Source: an uncultured Anaerotruncus sp. (lineage in GTDB: Bacteria; Bacillota; Clostridia; Oscillospirales; Ruminococcaceae). Taken from it: a DNA stretch of 14,199 nt. The stretch's first letter is position 1. Every line of letters starts with the position of its first letter. The position numbers were made by a program, and so were the translations under genes. Below are positions 1 to 7,321 of this stretch, one piece after another. Where the stretch lies: positions 1 to 14,199 of the forward strand of contig CAJUJI010000067.1 in NCBI GenBank assembly GCA_910586875.1. Reading direction: 5' to 3'. The notes beneath the pieces were generated by a model, which saw nothing but the letters and a program-made list of their open reading frames with translations, did not search any database and was not told the DNA's origin.

Positions 1-1168
1 CCGCCACACTGGAGAGCAGCCGGTCGATGTCCTTCCCGCATTCCTCATACCCGGCTCCGCCGTAGTTCTGGTCAAAGGTGACAGAACCGCCGGTCCCTGC
101 CTCCGGGTCATCGGTCTTGACTAGGGCGATCCGGTCATCGTCCTGCTCGTTCACCTGGTTCACATGGAACCGGCTGTTGGGGTCACTCTTTTCATCGGGA
201 GTAAAGTACCCTACAGGCCGGTTGCTGCCGGCGGGAGCGCTGGAGGTCTCCTGTAGTCCTTCGGAGAGCTGTTCCAGGACCTCCTCCGGCGGGTTCTTCC
301 TGGCCTCCTTGATCAGAGGTGCCAGATAGTCCCACAGCTTCAGCAGAATGTGGTTGACTGCGCCAAATCGAATACGGGGATCCTCCGCCAGCTTGCTGTC
401 GTCTATGTAGGGGATGCAGCTGTTCAGCACATCCAGGAGCGGCCCCCGGTACCCGTCCACATTGTTGACAGTGCCCTGGAAGCAATACTGGATCAGCAGG
501 TTCAGCTGGATAGACAGCTCGTCCATCTGCCGGTCCTGCATTTCCGTGATGCTGACACTCTGCTCGCCCATCCGCTGCCGGTTGAGGCGGATACCGGTTC
601 GCAGGCGGCCGGGGAAATTCCGGCACATCTTCTCCTCGATATAGGCATCCTCCAACAGATTACAGAGGGTATGGGCCACATAAACCACCACAGACAGGGC
701 GGCCTTGTCGCCGTCTTCGGCAAACCGCTGCAATTCCTCCACCGCCTTTTCCTCTGCCGGTGTCAGGTTCTTCATCCGCTTGGGATAGAATCTGCCTTTG
801 CTAAGGGCCCGCTGATAGGTGGAAAGCGCCCGGAAGTTGGTGTAGTTGATATGTCCGGCTTCATGAGCCAGCATTCCCACCAGACTGAGGGCCTTGGTCT
901 CTCTGACCGGGAAACTCATGGTGATATGGTTCCCTGTATTGATGGTGATGGTATGGTTGTCGGTCCAGGCGGCATCCGCTCCAGGGTCAGTATCCCAGAA
1001 GGTCTTTACCCGGAAGGGCCGCCCATACCGCTTGGCCACTGTCTCCCCAATATCCGAGAGATAGGCCGCAAAGGCCGGGGAAGAAAACAGCTCCTTATCG
1101 GTGATCCTGCCCTTTTCGTCCAGGATCCTTTTTCTGATCTCAAGATGAGAGGTCCTCATCTGCATCAT
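1..1168 (-). CDS. Metallopeptidase-like protein with HEAGH motif, partner of the MoxR-type ATPase (3' end outside window)
   Basis: This reading frame stays open for 389 codons on the minus strand and leaves the window at base 1, so the C-terminus is missing. The protein has HEAGH at about residues 102-106, a zinc-metalloprotease-type HExxH, and about 70 residues later an NLLEDAYIEEK segment. The same pairing of an HExxH-like helix with a later (N)xLEDxxIE motif occurs in the metallopeptidase-like N-terminal parts of CobT/VWA-type proteins that work with MoxR ATPases, so a C-terminal VWA domain beyond the edge is my inference. It is predicted cytoplasmic, with no signal peptide. The ATG at 1168 overlaps the stop of the upstream regulator as ATGA, which suggests translational coupling. 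ATGs at 1165 and 1159 are also possible because AGGAAAGG lies just upstream. The downstream acidic region is low in complexity and may be a linker. Confidence 0.72.
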   Translation of the reverse strand, partial: MMQMRTSHLEIRKRILDEKGRITDKELFSSPAFAAYLSDIGETVAKRYGRPFRVKTFWDTDPGADAAWTDNHTITINTGNHITMSFPVRETKALSLVGMLAHEAGHINYTNFRALSTYQRALSKGRFYPKRMKNLTPAEEKAVEELQRFAEDGDKAALSVVVYVAHTLCNLLEDAYIEEKMCRNFPGRLRTGIRLNRQRMGEQSVSITEMQDRQMDELSIQLNLLIQYCFQGTVNNVDGYRGPLLDVLNSCIPYIDDSKLAEDPRIRFGAVNHILLKLWDYLAPLIKEARKNPPEEVLEQLSEGLQETSSAPAGSNRPVGYFTPDEKSDPNSRFHVNQVNEQDDDRIALVKTDDPEAGTGGSVTFDQNYGGAGYEECGKDIDRLLSSVA

Positions 1169-1429
1169 CCTTTCCTGTCTTCTACAAATTCGGAGACCGG
1201 CACGCCGAAATACTCGGCGGCGGCGCATACGAACCACATGGGGATCGCCACCCGGCCGGTCTCATAGTTCGCCAGCGTTGCCCGGCTGACCTTCAGCCGC
1301 CTGGCAAGCCGTTCCTGAGATAACCTTGGGGACCTGCTCAGCCGCAGCTCCTTGAGCCTTTTGGCAAAAAGCTCGTTGTTCAGGTACGGGTCAAAGACTT
1401 CCGGTATCTTTACTTTTCCATTCTTTCAT
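1165..1429 (-). pseudogene. XRE-family HTH regulator with a 5' frameshift
   Basis: An open frame ending at the TGA 1167-1165 encodes a clear Cro/C1-type helix-turn-helix, with core LSQERLARRLKVSRATLANY. The frame has no ATG, GTG or TTG start before the HTH. A perfect AGGAGG (1443-1438) sits 8 bases before an ATG at 1429, but that frame ends after 12 codons at 1391. Removing one A from the AAAA run at 1417-1414 joins the ATG to the HTH frame and gives an 87-residue protein beginning MKEWKVKIPEVF. It is therefore either a broken gene, a sequencing or assembly indel, or a gene made at low level by slippage; a run of four A is short for programmed slippage. Its place between the ATPase and the metallopeptidase gene suggests a regulator of this module. 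Small XRE proteins of this kind often act as repressors. Confidence 0.7.
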
Positions 1430-1443
1430 CCTGTTCACCTCCT

Positions 1444-3231
1444 TTACCTTCTGGCGAAGATGGGCTCCAGGCAGGTATTGATCAGCTCCTCCCGGTTCTC
1501 CGGGTCCGCCGAGGCGGAGGAGATCACCGTGTAAAGGGCTGATTCAAAAGGATTGCCCAGGATCATCGCCGACTGCACCCAGGAGATCAGCTCGCGGACT
1601 CCGCAGCTCCCGTCCTGGATCATCGTTTCCCTGCACCGCTGCTGGATGTCCCGCACCACCTCCGCCATCTGCCGCACCAGCTTCTGGTCGGAACAGCCGG
1701 TGATGCCCGCCACGCGCTTTACCGTGGTGTCCACATCCGGCTCATCGAAGTCGATGGTCAGGTTCATCCGGCTGATGACACTCTGGTTCAGATCCTTGCA
1801 GCCCTCATAGCTGGTGTTGGTGGTCACCACGACCACCGTTTCCGGGTGCCGCTGGATCCGCTCCCCGTTGGGCAGCGTAATGGAAGCGCACCGGTCCAGC
1901 AGGGAGTTGAGCCCTACCAGGACGCCGGGATTGGCGATCACCGTAGGCTCCTGCAGCTCCACCAGGTAGCCATACCGCATGGCCTTGACCAGCGGCGTGT
2001 CCACATAACGGAAGCTGTTCCCGTTTAAGCCGTCTCCCAGTTCCTGAGCCTTCAGCTCCACCATCTTCTGAAGGACCTCGTTCTCGGTGACATCCGCCCG
2101 GTATTCCCCAGTCATCTGGCAATAAGCTGATGCAGGGTCCATCTGGATGTCCATCAGCGAGGGGAGGCCGGAGCAATTCGCCGCCTCCGCGTCCATCTTG
2201 GGAAGCACCTGGCCCAGCAGGTCGAACACCTCGGTGTTGGCCGAACAGGTGAGGAAGGTATAGGGGATCCCCAGCCCGGCGGCGATTGCCTTGGCGCCCT
2301 CCGTCTTACCTGTCCCAGCGGGCCCGCGGAACATGATGTTTCGCATAGGGCTTTGGGATCCGATGGTCTGGGCGATATGCCGGCAGACCTGCTCTACCTC
2401 CTTTGGGATCACATACCAATCTGGGAGGACCGGGATCATTCCTGTTTCGGAAGCGGAAAAGCTGCGGTCTGACATCCGGTACTGACCCGCAAAAGCACTG
2501 TGGTCGATCACCACCGACGGTGCGCCGGAAGAAGCTCCCGGCTGAAAAACCCGAAACTCCCCGTACAGAACAGCGGTGGGCGCGTAGGTGTTGTTTGCCA
2601 TGGTCATTTCTGTCAGCTGGGAGAGGTTCCCCGTGGTGGGGATCTCCACCTTGACACCGTCCTTCCGCAAAGCGGCATGGTTCTCGATCCGCCGGTAGAC
2701 ATTGTCGCACAGCAGGATCGCCGCCCGTGAAGCGGAATCCAGGTCGGGATACCCGTTTCTGGCCGCGTCGCAAAGTTCCTTAAATCCGTCCGAGAATTCG
2801 TCATCGTCCAAAAACAGGGGCATCAGGGTAAACAGCAGGGCCTCCCCGCTGCAGGCGGTCTCGCCGAGGGTATATCCGCCCGGCGGGTCGCCGGGGGTGC
2901 GGACGATCCCTGCGGTGAACCGGCAGTTGCGCTTATTAAAGACCACGCATTCCGGCTTGGCCCCAGGGTATTCCGCCACCAGCCGTTCATCGTTCTGGCT
3001 GCCGATAGCGCCCAATCCATCCACAGGGTTCCCTTGCTCCACCGCGTTCACCAGCGCCGCATAGGCCAGCAGCGCCCGAAGGGTGGGGGCGTGCATAGAG
3101 GACTGCTTGCTGGAGGTGCTGTTGTATTTCGAGAACACATCCGTGCGTTTCGGCTGGACAGACGGGTCCGCAAATTCCTTTGGCAGCTCCTGCCGCCAGG
3201 TCCAATCGGCAAACAGCTTTGACTTTGCCAT
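1444..3231 (-). CDS. MoxR-like AAA+ ATPase
   Basis: The protein has 595 residues. The C-terminal half is an AAA+ module with Walker A GPAGTGKTEGAK at about residues 303-314, a later GYLVELQEP segment in the Walker B region, a TTNTSYEGC stretch resembling sensor 1, and SVISRMNL resembling the arginine-finger region. This layout fits the MoxR/dynein-related AAA+ group, which remodels or matures partner proteins together with VWA or metallopeptidase-like proteins. The N-terminal 280 residues match no domain I can name and probably bind the partner. No signal peptide or membrane segment is seen. The ATG at 3231 has GAGGAG eight bases upstream; a GTG at 3240 is less likely. The gene follows the membrane-protein gene by 16 bases and precedes the regulator and metallopeptidase genes, so all four are probably one transcript. 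Confidence 0.85.
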   Translation of the reverse strand: MAKSKLFADWTWRQELPKEFADPSVQPKRTDVFSKYNSTSSKQSSMHAPTLRALLAYAALVNAVEQGNPVDGLGAIGSQNDERLVAEYPGAKPECVVFNKRNCRFTAGIVRTPGDPPGGYTLGETACSGEALLFTLMPLFLDDDEFSDGFKELCDAARNGYPDLDSASRAAILLCDNVYRRIENHAALRKDGVKVEIPTTGNLSQLTEMTMANNTYAPTAVLYGEFRVFQPGASSGAPSVVIDHSAFAGQYRMSDRSFSASETGMIPVLPDWYVIPKEVEQVCRHIAQTIGSQSPMRNIMFRGPAGTGKTEGAKAIAAGLGIPYTFLTCSANTEVFDLLGQVLPKMDAEAANCSGLPSLMDIQMDPASAYCQMTGEYRADVTENEVLQKMVELKAQELGDGLNGNSFRYVDTPLVKAMRYGYLVELQEPTVIANPGVLVGLNSLLDRCASITLPNGERIQRHPETVVVVTTNTSYEGCKDLNQSVISRMNLTIDFDEPDVDTTVKRVAGITGCSDQKLVRQMAEVVRDIQQRCRETMIQDGSCGVRELISWVQSAMILGNPFESALYTVISSASADPENREELINTCLEPIFARR

Positions 3232-3247
3232 TTTGATCACTCCTCAC

Positions 3248-4093
3248 TTAGTTCGCCCAGGTCAGGAGAATACTGTCCTCCTCCACCGTGGCGGTAATAT
3301 CATCTTCCTCAAACAGCGGGACCAGGTCTGCCCAGAGCTTTTTGCCCGGCAGATAGGAAAGCTGTCCCTGCCCCACCTGCACCTGCTGTTCCAGCACATA
3401 GAGAGCGCCATCCTCTGCGATACGCAGTTCCCGATACCCACGGGTGTAGACCTCGTCGATGGTGGCCCGCACCACTGCCGAAGCGGACAGGTCGTACCAG
3501 TCACGTAGATTGACCGAGTCCGGGTTCCCGTCTGCGGCGGGGCCCTCTTTTGCCGGCTTCTGCATCTCCTCCAGAGGGCGCAGCGACAGCATCTCCAGCC
3601 GGATCCGGCCGGAGCGTTCAAAAAGCACATCCGCAAAGTTCCAGTCGGGGACACCGGAGAGCCGGATCCTGGCCGAACCGCCTTTTACCGCCTGCTCCAG
3701 AGGCTTTGCCGTTTCCCACCGCCATGTGGCGGAGGGGAAGGCGCCCTGCAGCTTTTCGGTGATCCGGAAATTGATATGGCGGAGCATGACTCCCTCTATC
3801 TCCGGGTCTATTGGCTGGGGCCTGGGCACGGCTGGCTTTGGCTGCTGGACAGGGGCCACCGGGCGGCTTGCCTGTTCCTGGACCGCCGGAGCGGCAGCTG
3901 GCTTTGCCGGCGCCTTTCCCTTTTGGGCAGGCGGCTCCTTTTTCCGGGAGCGGTGCAGCTCCAGCACCTTGGCGAACATCCAGACAAGGGCGGCCGCCAT
4001 CAGGAGATACTGTCCCGCGTCGCCACAGAAGGCCATGATGATGAGGACCATCATCGCCAGACATTTGAGATCGGTAAACTTGAACCCGTTCAT
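3248..4093 (-). CDS. Membrane-anchored protein of unknown function with Pro/Ala-rich linker
   Basis: This 281-residue protein is not one I recognise. Residues about 10-45 form two closely spaced hydrophobic segments (CLAMMVLIIMAF and YLLMAAALVWMFAKVL), followed by a basic stretch (HRSRKKE) that should stay in the cytoplasm. Residues about 50-95 are a proline-, alanine-, glutamine- and lysine-rich linker. From about 95 to the end there is a mixed alpha/beta domain with a regular acidic C-terminus. A cytoplasmic domain tethered to the inner face of the membrane is the simplest topology. The start at 4093 is chosen because GGGAGG lies at the right distance and an upstream extension would run through the terminator hairpin. 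It lies between the SSB gene and the AAA+ ATPase gene, so a role in the same mobile-element or chaperone module is inferred from context only. Confidence 0.7.
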   Translation of the reverse strand: MNGFKFTDLKCLAMMVLIIMAFCGDAGQYLLMAAALVWMFAKVLELHRSRKKEPPAQKGKAPAKPAAAPAVQEQASRPVAPVQQPKPAVPRPQPIDPEIEGVMLRHINFRITEKLQGAFPSATWRWETAKPLEQAVKGGSARIRLSGVPDWNFADVLFERSGRIRLEMLSLRPLEEMQKPAKEGPAADGNPDSVNLRDWYDLSASAVVRATIDEVYTRGYRELRIAEDGALYVLEQQVQVGQGQLSYLPGKKLWADLVPLFEEDDITATVEEDSILLTWAN

Positions 4094-4118
4094 ACGCTTT
4101 CCTCCCGTTTTTGGACAT

Positions 4119-4170
4119 AAAAAAAGAGAGGAACTATCATCCCGCCTTTGCGGGTCTGACAATTCCTCTC
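4119..4170 (-). terminator. Rho-independent terminator or attenuator downstream of ssb
   Basis: On the minus strand GAGAGGAA (4170-4163) pairs with TTCCTCTC (4133-4126), with an inner CCCGC-AAAG-GCGGG hairpin (4154-4141), and seven T follow (4125-4119). It starts 24 bases after the SSB stop codon and ends 25 bases before the next start codon on the same strand. It should therefore reduce read-through from ssb into the ATPase operon. No separate promoter for the downstream genes is obvious after it, so partial termination is possible. Confidence 0.8.
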
Positions 4171-4193
4171 AGTTTTCCCTCCCGTCCATTGGA

Positions 4194-4613
4194 CTAAAAG
4201 GGCAGCTTATCTCCGGAAACCCGGATCTCCTCGATCTCATCGTTTCCGGTATCAGGCGGCTGCTGTACCGCCGGGGGCTGTAGCTGTACCTCCTTTTTCC
4301 CACCGCCGGGGACATACTCCAGGTCGTACAGCGTGATTTTCGGGGCCATCCCCTCGCTGCCATCCTTGCGCTTAAACTTTTCCAGCTCCTGCGCGCCGAT
4401 GACATGGACAAGGGACCCCTTGGCCGCCTTCAGCTTGAGAATACGGTCCCTGACGCTTCCGAAGGCGATACAGCGGTACCAGTCGGTTTCCTTTCGGTCG
4501 CCGAATCCCCGGTCCACCGCAAGGTCGAACAGAATATATTCTGTCCCCTTGAGGCTCACCTTCTGCTCCGGGTCGTTCCCAAGCCGTCCAATGGCGCTGA
4601 CTGTGGTGATCAT
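4194..4613 (-). CDS. ssb: Single-stranded DNA-binding protein (mobile-element type)
   Basis: The protein has 139 residues and opens with MITTVSAIGRLGNDPE, a typical SSB OB-fold start. It contains FDLAVDRG, a TDWYRCIAFG segment equivalent to the conserved T-x-W-x-x-(I/V)-x-F of bacterial SSBs, and a GSLVHVIGAQ strand. A glutamine- and proline-rich linker leads to an acidic tail ending in GDKLPF, close to the DDIPF tip that recruits partner enzymes. SSBs of this length are common on plasmids and integrative conjugative elements, where they protect single-stranded transfer intermediates. The ATG at 4613 is preferred because AAAGGAG lies 6 bases upstream; the in-frame ATG at 4640 would place this site inside the gene. 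It is the first gene of the minus-strand module and is divergent from the response regulator. Confidence 0.88.
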   Translation of the reverse strand: MITTVSAIGRLGNDPEQKVSLKGTEYILFDLAVDRGFGDRKETDWYRCIAFGSVRDRILKLKAAKGSLVHVIGAQELEKFKRKDGSEGMAPKITLYDLEYVPGGGKKEVQLQPPAVQQPPDTGNDEIEEIRVSGDKLPF

Positions 4614-4654
4614 TTTCTGCTCCTTTCTGCCTGCCGGCATATTGTATTTGCAAA

Positions 4655-4668
4655 ACCGCGGACGCGGT
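4655..4668. repeat. Short GC palindrome in the ssb leader
   Basis: ACCGCG and CGCGGT flank a central GA, giving a perfect 6-base inverted repeat. On the minus strand it is followed by TTTTGC and lies about 42 bases before the ssb start. It could be an operator for the nearby XRE protein or a small leader hairpin. The sequence alone does not decide between these. Confidence 0.35.
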
Positions 4669-4738
4669 GTTTACCAAAAGAAAAACGCCAATAGGGTATA
4701 AAGACCCCAATAGCTTCTCGTTCCCTGCACTCTCCCGA

Positions 4739-4767
4739 TTGATACTCGCCTTTTCACAGTATATAAT
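4739..4767 (+). promoter_or_regulatory. Strong sigma-A type promoter for the two-component operon
   Basis: TTGATA (4739-4744) and a perfect TATAAT (4762-4767) are separated by exactly 17 bases. Transcription would start near 4774, leaving a leader of about 70 bases before the response-regulator gene. The direct-repeat operator at 4793-4808 lies in that leader, so a bound regulator could block elongation. Confidence 0.72.
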
Positions 4768-4790
4768 TGAAATATACCATTGAGTTTTAT

Positions 4791-4824
4791 TCTTGACCAA
4801 ATTTTGACTTTCTCCCTATAGGAT
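4791..4824 (+). promoter_or_regulatory. Direct-repeat operator/promoter in front of the response regulator
   Basis: Two TTGAC half-sites (4793-4797 and 4804-4808) are exactly 11 bp apart, the spacing used by tandem OmpR/PhoB-family regulators. A weak -10-like TAGGAT (4819-4824) lies 20 bases after the first TTGACC, or TATAGG (4817-4822) lies 18 bases after it. The segment 4791-4816 matches 7318-7343 at 23 of 26 positions. Autoregulation by the adjacent response regulator is inferred. Confidence 0.65.
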
Positions 4825-4846
4825 GAAAAAGACTGGAGGTGTTCGC

Positions 4847-5521
4847 ATGGCATACAGAATTTTGATCGTTGATGATGAACTTATCCTGACCGAATTGCTT
4901 TCCACCCATTTGCAGGATCACGGCTATACGGTTTCCGTTGCCAACAGCAGCAATGAAGCCATGGAAAAATTGAATACAAAGCCAAATCTTATTCTTCTGG
5001 ACATCAATATGCCGGGGATGGATGGGCTGGAGCTGTGCAAAGTCATTCGGAATCATATTGTCTGCCCTGTCCTGTTCCTGACGGCGCGGATCACTGAGCA
5101 GGATAAGGTCAATGGCCTGCGGGCCGGAGGGGACGACTATATTACCAAGCCATTCGGCTTGCAGGAATTGATCGCCCGTATTGAGGCACACCTGCGCCGG
5201 GACGAGCGGCACAACCGCCCGCCGAAGGTCGTGACCTCCCAGGGGCTGATTATCAACCTCTCCGATCGAAAAGTATTTTGGAACGAGCAGGAGCTTTCCT
5301 TTTCCAAGAGGGAATTTGACATCGTCGAATTTCTGTCCTCTAACCCCAATCAGGTCTTTGACAAGGAGCGCATCTATGAGGCGGTATGGGGCTATGACGC
5401 GGAGGGCGACAGCAGCGTGATTAAAGAGCATATCCGCAAAATCCGCGCAAAGCTCATGCAGGCCACCGGAAATGAGTACATCGAAACAGTTTGGGGGATG
5501 GGCTACCGATGGAAAAAATAA
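4847..5521 (+). CDS. OmpR/PhoB-family response regulator
   Basis: The protein has 224 residues. The receiver domain (about 1-115) shows the acidic pair D9-D10, the phosphoacceptor D52 in LLDINMPGMDG, T79 in LFLTAR and K101 in YITKPF. The C-terminal domain (about 130-224) is a winged helix, with FSKREFDIVEFLSSNP, the recognition region SSVIKEHIRKIRAKL and the terminal beta-hairpin WGMGYRWKK. All residues needed for phosphorylation are present. GGAGG lies seven bases before the ATG at 4847; an upstream in-frame ATG at 4823 has no comparable site. The gene overlaps the histidine kinase gene by 13 bases. It is very likely the regulator that binds the paired TTGAC sites in front of its own gene and of the lipoprotein/ABC operon. 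Confidence 0.92.
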   Translation: MAYRILIVDDELILTELLSTHLQDHGYTVSVANSSNEAMEKLNTKPNLILLDINMPGMDGLELCKVIRNHIVCPVLFLTARITEQDKVNGLRAGGDDYITKPFGLQELIARIEAHLRRDERHNRPPKVVTSQGLIINLSDRKVFWNEQELSFSKREFDIVEFLSSNPNQVFDKERIYEAVWGYDAEGDSSVIKEHIRKIRAKLMQATGNEYIETVWGMGYRWKK

Positions 5522-6837
5522 AAAGGCAGTCATTAAAACGCTCTTTTATGAAGGCTGTGGCGATCACAATGCTGATCGTGTTCTTTTGCAGCGGCCTTGC
5601 GATTTTCGGCTGTTACCGCTTTCAAAAGCATATTCTCCCCGATTCCAACGAGGTCTGGCTAACGCAGCAGACAACCGCCCCGGATGGTACAGTCACAGAG
5701 GCAAAGATGAGGTATGTCCTTGACGGCTCACCAGAGCCATTCGGCCAACTGGTAGCGGACAGCCAGGAACACAACGAGAATCAGGGACAGATGAGCTACA
5801 GGATAGAGCGTATTGAATCCAGTTACTCCATGCTTTCCCCTAAAGCGAGAACGGCCTACCGCGTTTCGCAGATTTGTATGGTACTGCTGCCGTTCCTATT
5901 TGCTGTGATTGGAATTACCTTGTGCGCATGGTGGTTTTATCACAGGGTGCTGGAGCCGCCGATCACTGTCCTGATGGATGCCACCGCCCACATTGGGAAC
6001 CGGGATTTGAACTTTCAGATCAACTTTGACGGACAGGATGAATTGGGCCAGCTCTGTGCCGCCTTTGAGAAGATGCGGCAGACCCTATATGAGAATAACC
6101 GTCAGATGTGGAGTATGCTGGAGGAACGCCGCGCGTTGCAGGCATCCGTGGCCCACGATCTGCGTAATCCCATCGCCATTATGACAGGCTATGTGGAATA
6201 TTTGCAGGAGAACCGCCAGGGCGGAACCTTGACGGACGAAAAATTAGAAAAGGCACTCACCAATCTCGGCATTACCGCGGAGCGTATGGGCCGCTATACT
6301 GATACCATGCGTGACCTGGGTGCTATCGAAGAAACAGAAGTCCACCGCAGAGAAGTGGAACTTCCTGAGTTTTTACAGCACATGGCGGACTCATTATCCA
6401 TTCTGTTTCAGAACACCGAAGTACGCTTTGCTTGTGATTTCCATGTGCCAGCGGGCAGGTCCGTCCTTGACGGGGAGCTGTTGTACCGCGTTCTGGAAAA
6501 TCTGATCTCCAATGCCCTCCGTTTTGCGGAGCGGGAAATTGAGCTGGCTTTTTGTCTGGAGCATGGAATCCTGTTGGCCACCGTGACCGACGACGGGCCG
6601 GGTTTCTCAGACAAGCTGCTGCAAAAGAAAACCGCCCTGTTTTACTCCGAGGATACCTCCGGCAAGCACTTGGGGCTGGGGCTGGCGGTGAGCCGGGTGC
6701 TGTGCCAGAAACATGGGGGAACCATAGAGCTTTCAAACCAGCCGCCCCACGGGGCCTGCGTGAAAGCCTCCATTAAATTGCAAGAAATATTGTACGGCAC
6801 AGCCTTAATAACAGGAGGAGAAAATGGAAATATATGA
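5509..6837 (+). CDS. Sensor histidine kinase (HAMP, HisKA, HATPase)
   Basis: The protein has 442 residues. A first membrane helix (about 15-37) is followed by a small extracellular sensor region of about 85 residues and a second helix (about 122-145), then a HAMP linker with EPPITVLMDA. The dimerisation/phosphoacceptor helix carries H216 in ASVAHDLRNPIAIM. The ATP-binding domain has the N-box LENLISNALRFAE (N331), the G1 box TDDGPGF (about 360-366) and the G2 box HLGLGLAVS (about 387-395). It should phosphorylate D52 of the overlapping regulator. The ATG at 5509 is chosen; a TTG at 5491 would add six residues. The last 17 or so residues (after VKASIKL) extend past the usual kinase end and cover the ribosome site of the next gene, which may mark the edge of inserted DNA. 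Confidence 0.9.
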   Translation: MEKIKRQSLKRSFMKAVAITMLIVFFCSGLAIFGCYRFQKHILPDSNEVWLTQQTTAPDGTVTEAKMRYVLDGSPEPFGQLVADSQEHNENQGQMSYRIERIESSYSMLSPKARTAYRVSQICMVLLPFLFAVIGITLCAWWFYHRVLEPPITVLMDATAHIGNRDLNFQINFDGQDELGQLCAAFEKMRQTLYENNRQMWSMLEERRALQASVAHDLRNPIAIMTGYVEYLQENRQGGTLTDEKLEKALTNLGITAERMGRYTDTMRDLGAIEETEVHRREVELPEFLQHMADSLSILFQNTEVRFACDFHVPAGRSVLDGELLYRVLENLISNALRFAEREIELAFCLEHGILLATVTDDGPGFSDKLLQKKTALFYSEDTSGKHLGLGLAVSRVLCQKHGGTIELSNQPPHGACVKASIKLQEILYGTALITGGENGNI

Positions 6838-7177
6838 AGTGATGCTTGACAGCAAACAATATGCCCAGTTAAAGAGTATGCTGATTGAAGATAGGAAGGG
6901 GGACTTAATAAGAAAAATACCAATCAACGGAAACGATTTGTTTTGTGATATGATTCATGAAATATATTCGCCTGTAATAGATGGATGGAGTACACTTGAA
7001 ATTGTATTGAAAGAATCTGCCAAAGCACTGGATCTGTTAAGATTTATGACAAAACAGATATTTCCAGAGGACGAAAATTATTTTGTGAGACAGATTGGGA
7101 GAAATTGGGCAAATATTCGTTTGGAAAAGGATTGCGCATTTAGAATATATAAGATCAAGGAAGAAGGCTTAAAATAA
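6824..7177 (+). CDS. Small AT-rich protein of unknown function
   Basis: This 117-residue protein is not one I recognise. It is hydrophilic, without signal peptide or membrane helix, and rich in lysine, isoleucine and acidic residues. It contains an NWANIRLEKDCAFRIYKI C-terminal region that looks like beta strands, and a central predicted helix with LKESAKALDLLRFM. AGGAGG lies five bases before the ATG, and the start overlaps the kinase gene by 14 bases, so it is translated from the same mRNA. A hand count gives 119 G+C in 354 bases (about 34%), clearly lower than the GC-rich genes around it, which suggests separate origin. A modulator of the kinase or an unrelated passenger are both possible. 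Confidence 0.72.
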   Translation: MEIYEVMLDSKQYAQLKSMLIEDRKGDLIRKIPINGNDLFCDMIHEIYSPVIDGWSTLEIVLKESAKALDLLRFMTKQIFPEDENYFVRQIGRNWANIRLEKDCAFRIYKIKEEGLK

Positions 7178-7205
7178 ATTTTTAAAAGGAAATTTCTCAT
7201 TTATC

Positions 7206-7234
7206 GGGCAGTTATCAATAATAGGCAACTGCCC
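7206..7234. repeat. 8-bp perfect inverted repeat after the small AT-rich gene
   Basis: GGGCAGTT (7206-7213) and AACTGCCC (7227-7234) are perfectly complementary around a 13-base loop. There is no T run after it, so it is a weak terminator at best. It may slow or stabilise the 3' end of the two-component transcript before the stronger hairpin at 7279. Confidence 0.5.
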
Positions 7235-7278
7235 ATTCAGCCGTTTTGACAATGTGGAAATTTGATAGGCGTTTACAA

Positions 7279-7321
7279 CGAAATGCCGCCCAAAAAACTT
7301 GGGCGGCATTTCGCTTTTCTT
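7279..7321 (+). terminator. Strong rho-independent terminator ending the two-component operon
   Basis: CGAAATGCCGCCCAA (7279-7293) pairs perfectly over 15 bp with TTGGGCGGCATTTCG (7299-7313) around a five-base AAAAC loop, followed by CTTTTCTT. It separates the two operons. The trailing T-rich bases run directly into the TTGACC of the next operator, so terminator and promoter abut. Confidence 0.85.

Noticed and set aside
350..1267. Long plus-strand open frame of 305 codons
   Set aside because: It lies opposite the metallopeptidase-like gene and the XRE frame, which have clear motifs and ribosome sites. Its translation has no recognisable domain, and GC-rich genes often leave open antisense frames.
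3459..4283. Plus-strand open frame of 274 codons
   Set aside because: It is antisense to the membrane-protein gene and crosses the terminator hairpin and the end of ssb. Its composition is arginine/serine-rich as expected for a shadow frame.
4688..4712. Two CCAATAG copies in the divergent intergenic region, with GGGT/ACCC between them
   Set aside because: The repeats are only seven bases and have no matching copy near the other operator, so they may be chance.
4787..5533. Minus-strand open frame of 248 codons
   Set aside because: It mirrors the response regulator, whose receiver and winged-helix motifs are complete on the plus strand.
7246..7251. Perfect TTGACA -35-like element
   Set aside because: No -10 element lies at 16-18 bases, and it stands upstream of a strong terminator, so it would drive nothing.
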